In this document: in pieces, positions 1-5,583 of the stretch | How positions within the stretch are numbered: the first letter of the stretch is position 1 | Layout of the letters: each line of letters opens with the position of its first letter | Assembly: GCA_016929985.1 (NCBI GenBank) | Contig: JAFGIH010000817.1 | Coordinates: 1 to 5,583 of the forward strand | Origin: Thermoleophilia bacterium | Lineage (GTDB): Bacteria; Actinomycetota; Thermoleophilia; RBG-16-64-13 | Direction: 5' to 3' | DNA length: 5,583 nt | Translations under genes and position numbers: made by a program | The notes under the pieces: generated by a model | Databases searched by the model: none | Told to the model about the DNA's origin: nothing | What the model saw: only the letters and a program-made list of their open reading frames with translations

Positions 1-1
1 C

Positions 2-2080
2 GCCTACAGCGAGTACTACCCGCAGGTGTCGCGCGACGAGGCCGGCATGCGGTTGCTGTTCAAGCAGTTCTCGTTCCCCGGCGGCATCCCCAGCCATGTA
101 GCCGCGGAGACTCCCGGGTCGATAAACGAGGGCGGGGAGTTGGGCTACTGCCTTTCGCACGCGTATGGAGCCGCCTTCGACAATCCCGGCCTTGTTGTGA
201 CGTGCGTGATCGGCGACGGAGAGGCGGAGACCGGGGCTCTCGCGGCCTCTTGGCAGTCGAACAAGTTCCTCAACCCGGCCGTCGATGGGGCGGTGCTTCC
301 GATACTGCATCTGAACGGCTACAAGATCGCCAACCCCACCGTGTTCGCCCGCATCGACCGGGAGGAATTGGGCGACTACCTGCGCGGCTGCGGGCACACG
401 CCGTACTTCGTAGAGGGAGACAACCCGGCCGTCATGCACCAGGAGATGGCCTTCACTCTCGACCGGGCACTGGATGACATCGCGGAGTTCCAGCGGCGGG
501 CCCGTGTGCAAGGCATAGTCGAGCGGTCGGCCTGGCCGGCGATCGTCCTCGTCACTCCCAAGGGTTGGACCGGGCCGAAGATGGTGGATGGGCTGCCGGC
601 CGAGGGCACGTTCCGGTCGCACCAGGTGCCCTTCTCGGACATGACCGATGAGCACCTGAAGCTGCTCGAGGATTGGATGCGCAGCTACAGGCCCGAGGAG
701 CTCTTCGACGAGACCGGCGCCTTCCGGCCCGAACTGGCGGAACTCGCGCCTGCCGGCACACGGCGCATGGGGGATAACCCTCATGCCAATGGGGGACTCT
801 TGCTCCGCGACCTCCGGCTGCCCGACTTCCGCGACTTTGCCGTGGACGTTCCCGCTCCCGGAGCGGTGAAGGGCGAGGCAACCCGGCAGATGGGCGAGTA
901 TCTGGCCGAGGTCATGCGCCGGGATCTCGACCGCGGTGACTTTCGGCTCTTCGGGCCCGACGAGACCACCTCCAACCGGTTGAACGCCGTCTTGGACGTG
1001 ACCCCTCGTACCTGGAACGCGGCTCTCCTCCCCGGTGACGACCGTCTGTCGCCCACCGGGAGGGTGATGGAGATCCTGAGCGAGCACAGCATCCAGGGCT
1101 GGGTGGAGGGTTACCTCCTTACCGGCCGGCATGCCTTCTTTTCCTGCTACGAGGCGTTCATCCACATCATCGCCTCGATGTTCAACCAGTATGCCAAGTG
1201 GCTGGATGTATGTGAGGAGATCCCGTGGCGGCGGCCCGTGGCGTCGCTGAACTATCTGCTGACCTCGCACGTCTGGCGGCAAGACCACAACGGCTTCTCT
1301 CACCAGGATCCCGGGTTCATCGACCACGTGCTCACCAAGAAGGCGTCGGTCACGCGGGTCTACCTGCCTCCGGACGCCAACAGCCTGCTGTGCGTCACCG
1401 ACCTCTGCCTACGAAGCCGCGACCTCGTCAACGTCATCGTGGCGGGCAAACAACCTCAGCCGCAGTGGCTCGACATGGCCTCGGCCGTCCGTCACTGCGG
1501 CCAGGGCATCGGCATATGGAAGTGGGCCAGCAATGACGACGGGCACGACCCCGATGTGGTCATGGCGTGCGCAGGCGACGTTCCCACTACTGAGACGCTG
1601 GCCGCGGTGGATCTCTTGCGAAAGCACCTGCCGGATCTCAGGGTCCGGGTGGTGAACGTGGTGGACCTCATGACCCTGCAACCCGAAGAAGAGCACCCCA
1701 ACGGTCTGTCCGACCAGGAGTTCGACGCTCTCTTCACCACCGATCGACCTGTTATCTTCGCCTACCACGGCTATCCATGGCTCATCCATCGTCTCACCTA
1801 CCGGCGCACCAACCATGAGAATCTGCACGTGCGTGGCTACAAGGAGGAAGGCACTACCACAACGCCCTTCGACATGGTGGTGCTGAACGATCTAGACCGT
1901 TTCAGCCTGGTGCGCGACGTGATCGACCGCGTTCCGGGCCTACGGACGCGGGCCGCCCATCTGAGGCAGCTGATCGGCGACATACACGTGGACCACAAGG
2001 AGTACATCCGCGAGCACGGTGACGACATGCCTCTCGTGAAAGACTGGACCTGGGGTTCGTATGGCGCAGACACTAGGTGA
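2..2080 (+). CDS. xfp: D-xylulose-5-phosphate/D-fructose-6-phosphate phosphoketolase, 5'-truncated by the window
   Basis: This ThDP- and Mg-dependent cytoplasmic enzyme cleaves xylulose-5-P (and often fructose-6-P) with phosphate, giving acetyl phosphate plus glyceraldehyde-3-P (or erythrose-4-P). The sequence shows both family signatures: EGGELGY at 128-148, and the G-x3-D-x-P...GDGE stretch ending in the ThDP motif GDG (212-220), which closes at Asn 314-316. Other family active-site blocks are GGIPSHVA (His codon 95-97), [22 protein letters not shown] and RQDHNGFSH (1277-1303). The ends match the family: XFP N-terminal, central and C-terminal domains run through to a natural TGA. The reading frame is open to the left edge and the family-conserved residues AYSEYYPQ precede the GTG at 26, so that GTG is internal. 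By comparison with bifidobacterial Xfp, about 110 N-terminal residues lie outside the window, including the two earlier active-site histidines; the full protein would be about 800 residues. No frameshift or lost catalytic residue is seen in the visible part. No acetate kinase or phosphotransacetylase gene is visible beside it. Whether it prefers X5P or F6P cannot be read from the sequence. Confidence 0.97.
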   Translation, partial: AYSEYYPQVSRDEAGMRLLFKQFSFPGGIPSHVAAETPGSINEGGELGYCLSHAYGAAFDNPGLVVTCVIGDGEAETGALAASWQSNKFLNPAVDGAVLPILHLNGYKIANPTVFARIDREELGDYLRGCGHTPYFVEGDNPAVMHQEMAFTLDRALDDIAEFQRRARVQGIVERSAWPAIVLVTPKGWTGPKMVDGLPAEGTFRSHQVPFSDMTDEHLKLLEDWMRSYRPEELFDETGAFRPELAELAPAGTRRMGDNPHANGGLLLRDLRLPDFRDFAVDVPAPGAVKGEATRQMGEYLAEVMRRDLDRGDFRLFGPDETTSNRLNAVLDVTPRTWNAALLPGDDRLSPTGRVMEILSEHSIQGWVEGYLLTGRHAFFSCYEAFIHIIASMFNQYAKWLDVCEEIPWRRPVASLNYLLTSHVWRQDHNGFSHQDPGFIDHVLTKKASVTRVYLPPDANSLLCVTDLCLRSRDLVNVIVAGKQPQPQWLDMASAVRHCGQGIGIWKWASNDDGHDPDVVMACAGDVPTTETLAAVDLLRKHLPDLRVRVVNVVDLMTLQPEEEHPNGLSDQEFDALFTTDRPVIFAYHGYPWLIHRLTYRRTNHENLHVRGYKEEGTTTTPFDMVVLNDLDRFSLVRDVIDRVPGLRTRAAHLRQLIGDIHVDHKEYIREHGDDMPLVKDWTWGSYGADTR

Positions 2081-2104
2081 GAACTGCGCCGGCCGGGTCG
2101 ATCG

Positions 2105-3670
2105 CTACCACGCCTCCCACTCGAAGAGGCGTACCACTCCGTCGATGACGAACGCGAGGTGCGATTCTGAGGTTGCGATGGGCGCAAGGAAATAGGCGTC
2201 TGTCTCGGTTTCGGCCAGCACCTGCTCATGTCCACCTAAGTAGCCCCGGGCCACCAGCTCGGAGGACCAGAATTCCCCGTTCTGGATGGAGCGGAAGTAG
2301 GCCGCGTAAGTAGGTCCGGCCGTGGCGAAGTCGCCGTCAGGATCGAGTATCGCCTCAGACATGGTCTCGAGGTCCAGATATCTCAGGGTGCCGTCCCAGA
2401 ACACGGCGTAGTGACCCGCCACGGAGGGCCGGTACGACATGCCACCCAACTTGACCGGGTCCATCTCGCCGTCGATCTCAAAGACGTACGACCCTTCATC
2501 GATGAGGTGGTGCGGCGCGTGGTTCTCGTAGGCCAGATGGGTGCTGGAGAGGCTGTAGTACCAGCCGGAATCGCCCCACATGAAAGCAGGTGCGCCGGAC
2601 ACCAGTTCATCCATAGTGCCCGTCGGTAGACCTTGCGAGTCCACCTCGGCGGCGAAGATGCGTTCGGCCCAGTATTCCTCGGGGTTCGTCTCCCACGGTT
2701 CTGCCTCCGTCCACGTGACCCACGGCAGCGCCACCTGCGGGTAGGCGTAGGTCTCTCCGAGCGGGTTGACGATCGGGACCTTATCGCCGTCGGGCAACCG
2801 GTACGCATAGATCATCTGATCCTGGAACCAGCCGGTCTCTTCGTTGTAGCGGCCCTCTTGCCAGACCGCGAGCAGGCCGTCAAGGTCGGCTGTAGGAGGG
2901 ATCGAACCCTCAATGGGCAGTTGCACCAGCGTCCCTGAATCGAGCATGTACGCGTAGAGCCCGAAGTCCATGCCGTCATTCGCCTCCAGAAGCAGCGCCT
3001 GGTCGGATAGGCTGAGTGCGTAGGTCCCCACTGGCACCTCGTCGATGATCATCTCCACCCACTGCCCCTCGGAATCGCCCGGCAGGAGCGCCGGCACGGT
3101 GGTGGTCGACGAGGATGTCGTTGTGGACGAGGCGCTCGTAGTGGTGGAGGACAAGGAAGAAGTGGTGCCTGAGGCAGCCGTGGTAGTCGTGGCCGAGGCA
3201 GTGGTGGTAGTGCTGCGGCTCGTGCCCGTGCCCGCGCTCTCGTCGTCGTCTTTGTCCAGAAGCAGCAGCGGGACGGCGATCGCGGCGGCGACGACTATCG
3301 CGGCAGCCAGTCCTATCCCGACCCACATGCCGGTGCGGCTCTTCTTGCGAGGCGGGCCGGGTCGGTTATAGCCTCCGGGGGGAGGCGGAAACGCTGGAGT
3401 CCCCGTTGCAGCCGAGTTGGGCGGTGGGGGCGCGGGCGGTGGGGCCGCGACCGGAGCCGCAGCGGGTGGGACCGGAGGTGGAGGCGTGGGATGAGTGGTC
3501 GGGGGCGGCACCGGAGTCGCTTCACTCACGACCTTGATGGTCGGCTCGTCCTCGACCCGACCATCCGGTGACTCGACCGGTGATCCACCCGGGCTCTCAA
3601 CGGGGGTGCCACAGCTCCGGCAGAACTTCGCATGGTCGGGCATCTCGGCGCCACAAGCCTTGCAGATCAT
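2105..3670 (-). CDS. Zinc-ribbon, single-pass membrane protein with acidic propeller-like ectodomain (paralog B)
   Basis: Function unknown. The 521-residue protein has a zinc ribbon C3-x2-C6-x10-C17-x2-C20, a proline-rich segment at about 53-107, a basic patch RKKSR (108-112), one transmembrane helix at about 115-138, an acidic DKDDDE cap, a Ser/Thr-rich stalk at about 145-192 and a C-terminal domain at 193-521. The positive-inside rule places the ribbon in the cytoplasm and the large domain outside. The ectodomain contains about seven repeats of an hAhxW/Y-type strand followed by a YxhxxG-type strand (near 226, 267, 317, 378, 421, 455 and 505), which suggests a beta-propeller. I count 55 Asp/Glu against 10 Lys/Arg in it. 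ATG at 3670 is chosen over GTG at 3679 because the Shine-Dalgarno sits 5 bases before the ATG but runs into the GTG. It lies 55 bases downstream of its paralog and was probably co-transcribed with it after a duplication. The architecture resembles Firmicutes zinc ribbon-TM-propeller (DUF5050-like) proteins, but I cannot assign it to that family. It could be a sensor, scaffold or cell-surface binding protein. Confidence 0.9.
   Translation of the reverse strand: MICKACGAEMPDHAKFCRSCGTPVESPGGSPVESPDGRVEDEPTIKVVSEATPVPPPTTHPTPPPPVPPAAAPVAAPPPAPPPPNSAATGTPAFPPPPGGYNRPGPPRKKSRTGMWVGIGLAAAIVVAAAIAVPLLLLDKDDDESAGTGTSRSTTTTASATTTTAASGTTSSLSSTTTSASSTTTSSSTTTVPALLPGDSEGQWVEMIIDEVPVGTYALSLSDQALLLEANDGMDFGLYAYMLDSGTLVQLPIEGSIPPTADLDGLLAVWQEGRYNEETGWFQDQMIYAYRLPDGDKVPIVNPLGETYAYPQVALPWVTWTEAEPWETNPEEYWAERIFAAEVDSQGLPTGTMDELVSGAPAFMWGDSGWYYSLSSTHLAYENHAPHHLIDEGSYVFEIDGEMDPVKLGGMSYRPSVAGHYAVFWDGTLRYLDLETMSEAILDPDGDFATAGPTYAAYFRSIQNGEFWSSELVARGYLGGHEQVLAETETDAYFLAPIATSESHLAFVIDGVVRLFEWEAW
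3095..3238 (-). repeat. Low-complexity Ser/Thr-stalk coding repeat (paralog B)
   Basis: This imperfect trinucleotide-rich tract (ACC/ACT/TCC-like codons on the coding strand, GTG/GGT on the plus strand) encodes residues 145-192, almost entirely Thr, Ser and Ala. It joins the membrane helix to the ectodomain. Such stalks in actinobacterial surface proteins are often flexible and O-mannosylated; glycosylation here is inference. Tracts of this kind tend to change length by slippage. Confidence 0.75.
3350..3514 (-). repeat. Proline-rich cytoplasmic linker coding tract (paralog B only)
   Basis: The tract encodes residues 53-107 of the minus-strand protein, with repeated PPPP, PPAP and HPTPPPP motifs between the zinc ribbon and the basic patch before the membrane helix. 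The neighbouring paralog has only about 19 residues at this place, so this is the main difference between the two proteins. It is expected to be a disordered, extended spacer or a protein-binding segment. Confidence 0.7.
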
Positions 3671-3675
3671 AGCGG

Positions 3676-3686
3676 TCACCTCTCCT
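3676..3686 (-). promoter_or_regulatory. Ribosome binding site deciding the start of paralog B
   Basis: On the minus strand this reads AGGAGAGGTGA and ends 5 bases before ATG 3670. The alternative in-frame GTG at 3677-3679 lies inside it and would have almost no spacer. The site therefore supports the ATG, which also puts the first zinc-ribbon Cys at residue 3, exactly as in the paralog. Confidence 0.75.
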
Positions 3687-3703
3687 GGGTCCTGTCAGGC
3701 CCT

Positions 3704-3713
3704 GTGTCGACAC
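3704..3713. other. 10-bp palindrome in the gap between the paralogs
   Basis: GTGTCGACAC is a perfect inverted repeat in the 55-base space between the stop of paralog A and the ribosome binding site of paralog B. It may be an operator or part of an mRNA processing structure, but a 10-bp palindrome in GC-rich DNA can easily be chance. No convincing -10/-35 promoter or terminator was seen in the gap. Confidence 0.25.
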
Positions 3714-3725
3714 GCGACTAGTATG

Positions 3726-5072
3726 TCACCGGGCCTGCCACTCAAACAGATGCACGATTCCGTCGATGACGCACGCCACGCGGTCGGTCGAGGCCGCTAC
3801 CGCCGAGGACATCCAGGGAGGATCGGACTGCTCTCCCAACACCTGCTCGTGTCGGCCGGCGTAGCCGCGAGCCATGATCCTGTAGAAGGTCTCGTCGCTC
3901 TCCACGGGGCGGTAGTACACGGCGAAGTTGGGTGCCGCGGTAGCGAAGTCGCCGAGTCGATCGATCTCCAGGACCCGGCCGGTGAAGAGGTTCTTCGCCA
4001 CGAGCCCTTCATCGTGGTCGTAGTACACGACGATGTCGTTGCTGAGAGAGGGGCGTGAAGCCTCGGTGGCGAGAAGCATGGGATCGAACCGCCCGAAGTC
4101 CATGGCATAGACGCCTGCCTCGAGACCCTCGACGGCGGTCGCGTTCTCCCAGGCCAGATGAGTACCGGACAGGCTGTACACCCATGGCACATCACCGTAG
4201 GCGTACGAGGTAGCGGCCCACACGAGCTCACCTGGATCTCCTTCCGGTCTTCCCTCTGGGTCCAGCTGCACGCCGTAGATCTTGAGGAGCCAATAGTCCT
4301 CGGGATCTTCTTCCCACGGGGCGGCTTCCGCCCAGGTAAGCCACCGTCCGGCCGTCTGTGGGTAGTAGGGAGAGCGCCCGTCTTCGGTGACTGAGACCTT
4401 GGGTCCATCGGGCAGGCGGTAGACGAAGACGTGCTCGTTCAGATACTCGTCGGTGTCTTCTTGATAGTCGCCCTCCCACCAGACCGCCAGGTCGCCTTCC
4501 AGGTCTTCGTCGTAGAAGTCGGTCGCCTCGACGGGCAGTTCGATAAGCTCACCCGACGCGAACATGTATGCGTGGAGTGCGTAACCGTGGGAGATCTCGG
4601 CGTCTATCAGCATTGCCTCGTCCGAAAGTGCGACTGCGTAGGCTCCGGTCGGGAAGGCGGAGTTGTCGATCTCCGTCCACTGCCCCGGCGAGTCGCCGGG
4701 GATCATCATCTCGGCGTAGCTCGTCGAGGCGGTGGAGGCGGAAGTGGACGAGGTGGAGGTGGCTGCGCCGCCCCCGGTGGCCGGCGGCGCGGCGCCGGTC
4801 GATGTCGTCTGGGCCAGGGAGGTGGACGTTGTAAGAGTGGCTTCGGCAGTCTTGTCGTCGTCCAAGACAACGAGCCAGAGCACCAGGCCCGCGGCGATCA
4901 GTATCGCGGCCGCTGCGGCCATGCCGATCCAAAGACCGAGCCGGCTGTTCTTCCGGGGTGGCGGCGCGCCGTGGATCGCCGCGCTTGTTTCGACCGGTCC
5001 TGCCGGGTTGCCACACACGGGGCAGAACGTGGCGCCATCGGGCACCTGTGCGCCACATGCTCTGCAGAACAT
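3726..5072 (-). CDS. Zinc-ribbon, single-pass membrane protein with acidic propeller-like ectodomain (paralog A)
   Basis: Function unknown. The 448-residue protein has a zinc ribbon C3-x2-C6-x10-C17-x2-C20, a short linker, a basic patch (R40, K41, R44), one transmembrane helix at about 47-70 capped by LDDDK, a Ser/Thr/Gly/Ala stalk at about 75-118 and an ectodomain at 119-448. Topology by charge is ribbon inside, ectodomain outside. The ectodomain aligns along its whole length with the downstream paralog. Shared blocks are GDSxGQW (126-132), YRLPDG (218-223), PEDYW (257-261), THLAWEN (304-310), GDFATA (374-379), ARGYxGxHEQVL (401-412) and VIDGxVxLFEW (435-445). About seven strand-pair repeats suggest a beta-propeller. 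The ectodomain is very acidic: by my count 61 Asp/Glu against 3 Lys and 14 Arg. The start is ATG 5072, with GGAGGTG 5 bases upstream; the GTG at 5099 has no such support. This is the first gene of the apparent two-gene operon. C434 is the only ectodomain cysteine, so no internal disulfide is possible. Confidence 0.9.
   Translation of the reverse strand: MFCRACGAQVPDGATFCPVCGNPAGPVETSAAIHGAPPPRKNSRLGLWIGMAAAAAILIAAGLVLWLVVLDDDKTAEATLTTSTSLAQTTSTGAAPPATGGGAATSTSSTSASTASTSYAEMMIPGDSPGQWTEIDNSAFPTGAYAVALSDEAMLIDAEISHGYALHAYMFASGELIELPVEATDFYDEDLEGDLAVWWEGDYQEDTDEYLNEHVFVYRLPDGPKVSVTEDGRSPYYPQTAGRWLTWAEAAPWEEDPEDYWLLKIYGVQLDPEGRPEGDPGELVWAATSYAYGDVPWVYSLSGTHLAWENATAVEGLEAGVYAMDFGRFDPMLLATEASRPSLSNDIVVYYDHDEGLVAKNLFTGRVLEIDRLGDFATAAPNFAVYYRPVESDETFYRIMARGYAGRHEQVLGEQSDPPWMSSAVAASTDRVACVIDGIVHLFEWQAR
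4719..4850 (-). repeat. Low-complexity Ser/Thr-stalk coding repeat (paralog A)
   Basis: The tract encodes residues 75-118, rich in Thr, Ser, Ala and Gly (STS, TTST and GGGA motifs), between the membrane helix and the ectodomain. It matches the stalk of the other paralog in position and composition but not in exact sequence, as expected for fast-evolving low-complexity linkers. Confidence 0.7.
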
Positions 5073-5077
5073 CGAAG

Positions 5078-5084
5078 CACCTCC
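5078..5084 (-). promoter_or_regulatory. Strong ribosome binding site of paralog A
   Basis: The minus strand reads GGAGGTG followed by a 5-base spacer to ATG 5072, an almost ideal match to the 16S anti-Shine-Dalgarno. It fixes the start at MFCRACG rather than at the in-frame GTG 27 bases upstream. Confidence 0.8.
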
Positions 5085-5133
5085 GTTGGGCCCGCGCACA
5101 TCCCGTGAGGATCGGTATCCCTACCTGCCATCT

Positions 5134-5162
5134 AATGTAGCGCATCGCTGCGTGCTCGTCGC
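5134..5162 (-). promoter_or_regulatory. Candidate promoter of the two-gene paralog operon
   Basis: On the minus strand, TACATT (5134-5139) fits the TAnnnT -10 pattern. A 17-base spacer leads back to GCGACG (5157-5162), which matches TTGACA only at GAC. Transcription would start near 5127, giving a leader of about 55 bases. The -35 is poor, so this is a suggestion only; it is the most AT-rich spot in the intergenic region. Confidence 0.3.
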
Positions 5163-5167
5163 CGGCC

Positions 5168-5184
5168 CGCCCGTGTGCCGGGCG
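5168..5184. other. GC-rich inverted repeat (6-bp stem) in the divergent intergenic region
   Basis: CGCCCG-TGTGC-CGGGCG is a perfect 6-bp stem with a 5-base loop. It lies between the two divergent transcription units, where the -35 region of the downstream plus-strand gene would be. It could be a regulator-binding dyad. A terminator is less likely because no gene reads into it from the left on the plus strand, and the following T-run (CTCTTT) is short. Confidence 0.3.
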
Positions 5185-5200
5185 CTCTTTCGGGCTGTGG

Positions 5201-5206
5201 TAGCCT
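5201..5206 (+). promoter_or_regulatory. Candidate -10 element of a leaderless promoter
   Basis: TAGCCT fits the actinobacterial TAnnnT -10 consensus and ends 7 bases before ATG 5214, so transcription would begin at or within a base of the start codon. No Shine-Dalgarno is visible before this ATG, which agrees with leaderless translation. No recognisable -35 was found. Confidence 0.5.
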
Positions 5207-5213
5207 TCAGCGC

Positions 5214-5583
5214 ATGACCTACGTTGTCCTTTTTGCTGCGGTGGGCTTTGTCGCGGGGATCCTCGGATCCATGGTCGGCCTGGGCGGGGGGGTGTTCATC
5301 GTCCCCGCGCTTGCACTCTTCCTGGGCGTCCCCATCCACGATGCCGTGGCCGCGAGCCTGATAGCCGTCGTCGCGACTTCCACCAGTGGTTCGATCACCT
5401 ATCTGCGCGAGGGCCTGGTCAATCTCCGCCTCGCTGTGAGCATCGAGACCGCCTTGGCGCTGGGAGCCATCACAGGCGGTCTGGTGGGGGCACTGCTCGA
5501 CAGGGGAACCCTCAGCGCCATTTTTGGAGCGGTCATGATGGCCGTGTCGATCTACATGGGGCTGCGCAGGAAGGCATCCCCGC
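5214..5583 (+). CDS. TSUP (TauE/SafE) family membrane transporter, N-terminal part, 3'-truncated by the window
   Basis: The open frame gives 123 residues and runs off the right edge without a stop. It begins MTYVVLFAAVGFVAG and carries the typical TSUP opening: a glycine-rich first helix followed by GSMVGLGGGVFIVPAL (residues 18-33). A second segment contains AASLIAVVATSTSGSITY, and two further hydrophobic helices lie at about 73-95 and 98-116. Family members are inner-membrane proteins of about 240-280 residues with around eight helices in two homologous halves, so roughly the first half is present. They move sulfite, sulfoacetate, taurine-related or other organic anions; the substrate cannot be told here. 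The start is supported by the family alignment and by the -10-like TAGCCT 7 bases upstream. It is divergent from the paralog operon, with 141 bases between the start codons. Confidence 0.88.
   Translation, partial: MTYVVLFAAVGFVAGILGSMVGLGGGVFIVPALALFLGVPIHDAVAASLIAVVATSTSGSITYLREGLVNLRLAVSIETALALGAITGGLVGALLDRGTLSAIFGAVMMAVSIYMGLRRKASP

Noticed and set aside
26..28. GTG as start of the phosphoketolase
   Set aside because: The frame stays open to the left edge, the residues before it match the family, and the essential N-terminal part would be missing.
1409..1828. Minus-strand open frame (139 codons) inside the phosphoketolase
   Set aside because: The phosphoketolase frame is unambiguous here, with active-site motifs conserved just upstream; the antisense product has no recognisable features.
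2081..2104. Bidirectional terminator in the convergent gap
   Set aside because: The gap is GC-rich with small palindromes (CGGCCG, CGATCG) but no stable stem followed by a T-run on either strand. Terminators, if intrinsic, must lie elsewhere.
3095..3238. CRISPR-like or satellite repeat array
   Set aside because: The periodicity is codon-level (Thr/Ser codons) within an intact reading frame, without spacers or uniform repeat units.
3687..3702. Hairpin in GGGTCCTGTCAGGCCC just upstream of paralog B
   Set aside because: The CCTG/CAGG arms are separated by one base, too close to form a real loop, and the outer pairs include a mismatch.
3495..4058. Plus-strand open frame (187 codons) spanning the gap between the paralogs
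   Set aside because: It lies antisense across two supported genes and has no ribosome binding site or family resemblance; it arises from lack of stop codons in GC-rich DNA.
4431..5108. Long plus-strand open frame (225 codons) opposite paralog A
   Set aside because: It is antisense to a gene with clear domains and a strong ribosome binding site. Its translation is Gly/Arg-rich with no recognisable domain, as expected from GC-rich shadow frames.

Overview
The window is high-GC DNA with G/C-rich third codon positions and strong GGAGGTG-type ribosome binding sites. Together with long Ser/Thr-rich linkers (many TTT/STT runs) and one apparently leaderless gene, this points to an Actinomycetota genome. 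The linker style is frequent in Acidimicrobiia, but that finer placement is inference.

Layout. (1) Positions 2-2080, plus strand: the C-terminal ~85% of a phosphoketolase (Xfp/Xpk), cut off at its 5' end by the window edge. (2) A 24-base convergent gap with no evident terminator. (3) Positions 2105-3670 and 3726-5072, both minus strand: two tandem paralogous genes, read from 5072 towards 2105 and separated by 55 bases, so probably one operon. Each encodes an N-terminal CxxC/CxxC zinc ribbon, a basic patch, one transmembrane helix, a Ser/Thr-rich stalk and a ~330-residue, very acidic extracytoplasmic domain that looks like a beta-propeller. I recognise no characterised family. (4) Positions 5073-5213: a 141-base divergent intergenic region with a candidate promoter for the operon, a GC hairpin and a candidate leaderless promoter for the next gene. 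(5) Positions 5214-5583, plus strand: the N-terminal half of a TSUP (TauE/SafE-type) membrane transporter, cut off by the right edge.

The phosphoketolase is a soluble enzyme of central carbon metabolism (acetyl phosphate production) and the TSUP protein is probably an anion or organosulfur permease. Nothing in the sequence ties either of them functionally to the paralogous pair. The pair is the undescribed part of the window: two co-oriented, single-pass proteins sharing one architecture, with conserved ectodomain signatures but different cytoplasmic linkers (long and proline-rich in one, very short in the other). No RNA genes, CRISPR arrays, insertion sequences or origins were seen, and no gene-free stretch exceeds 300 bases.
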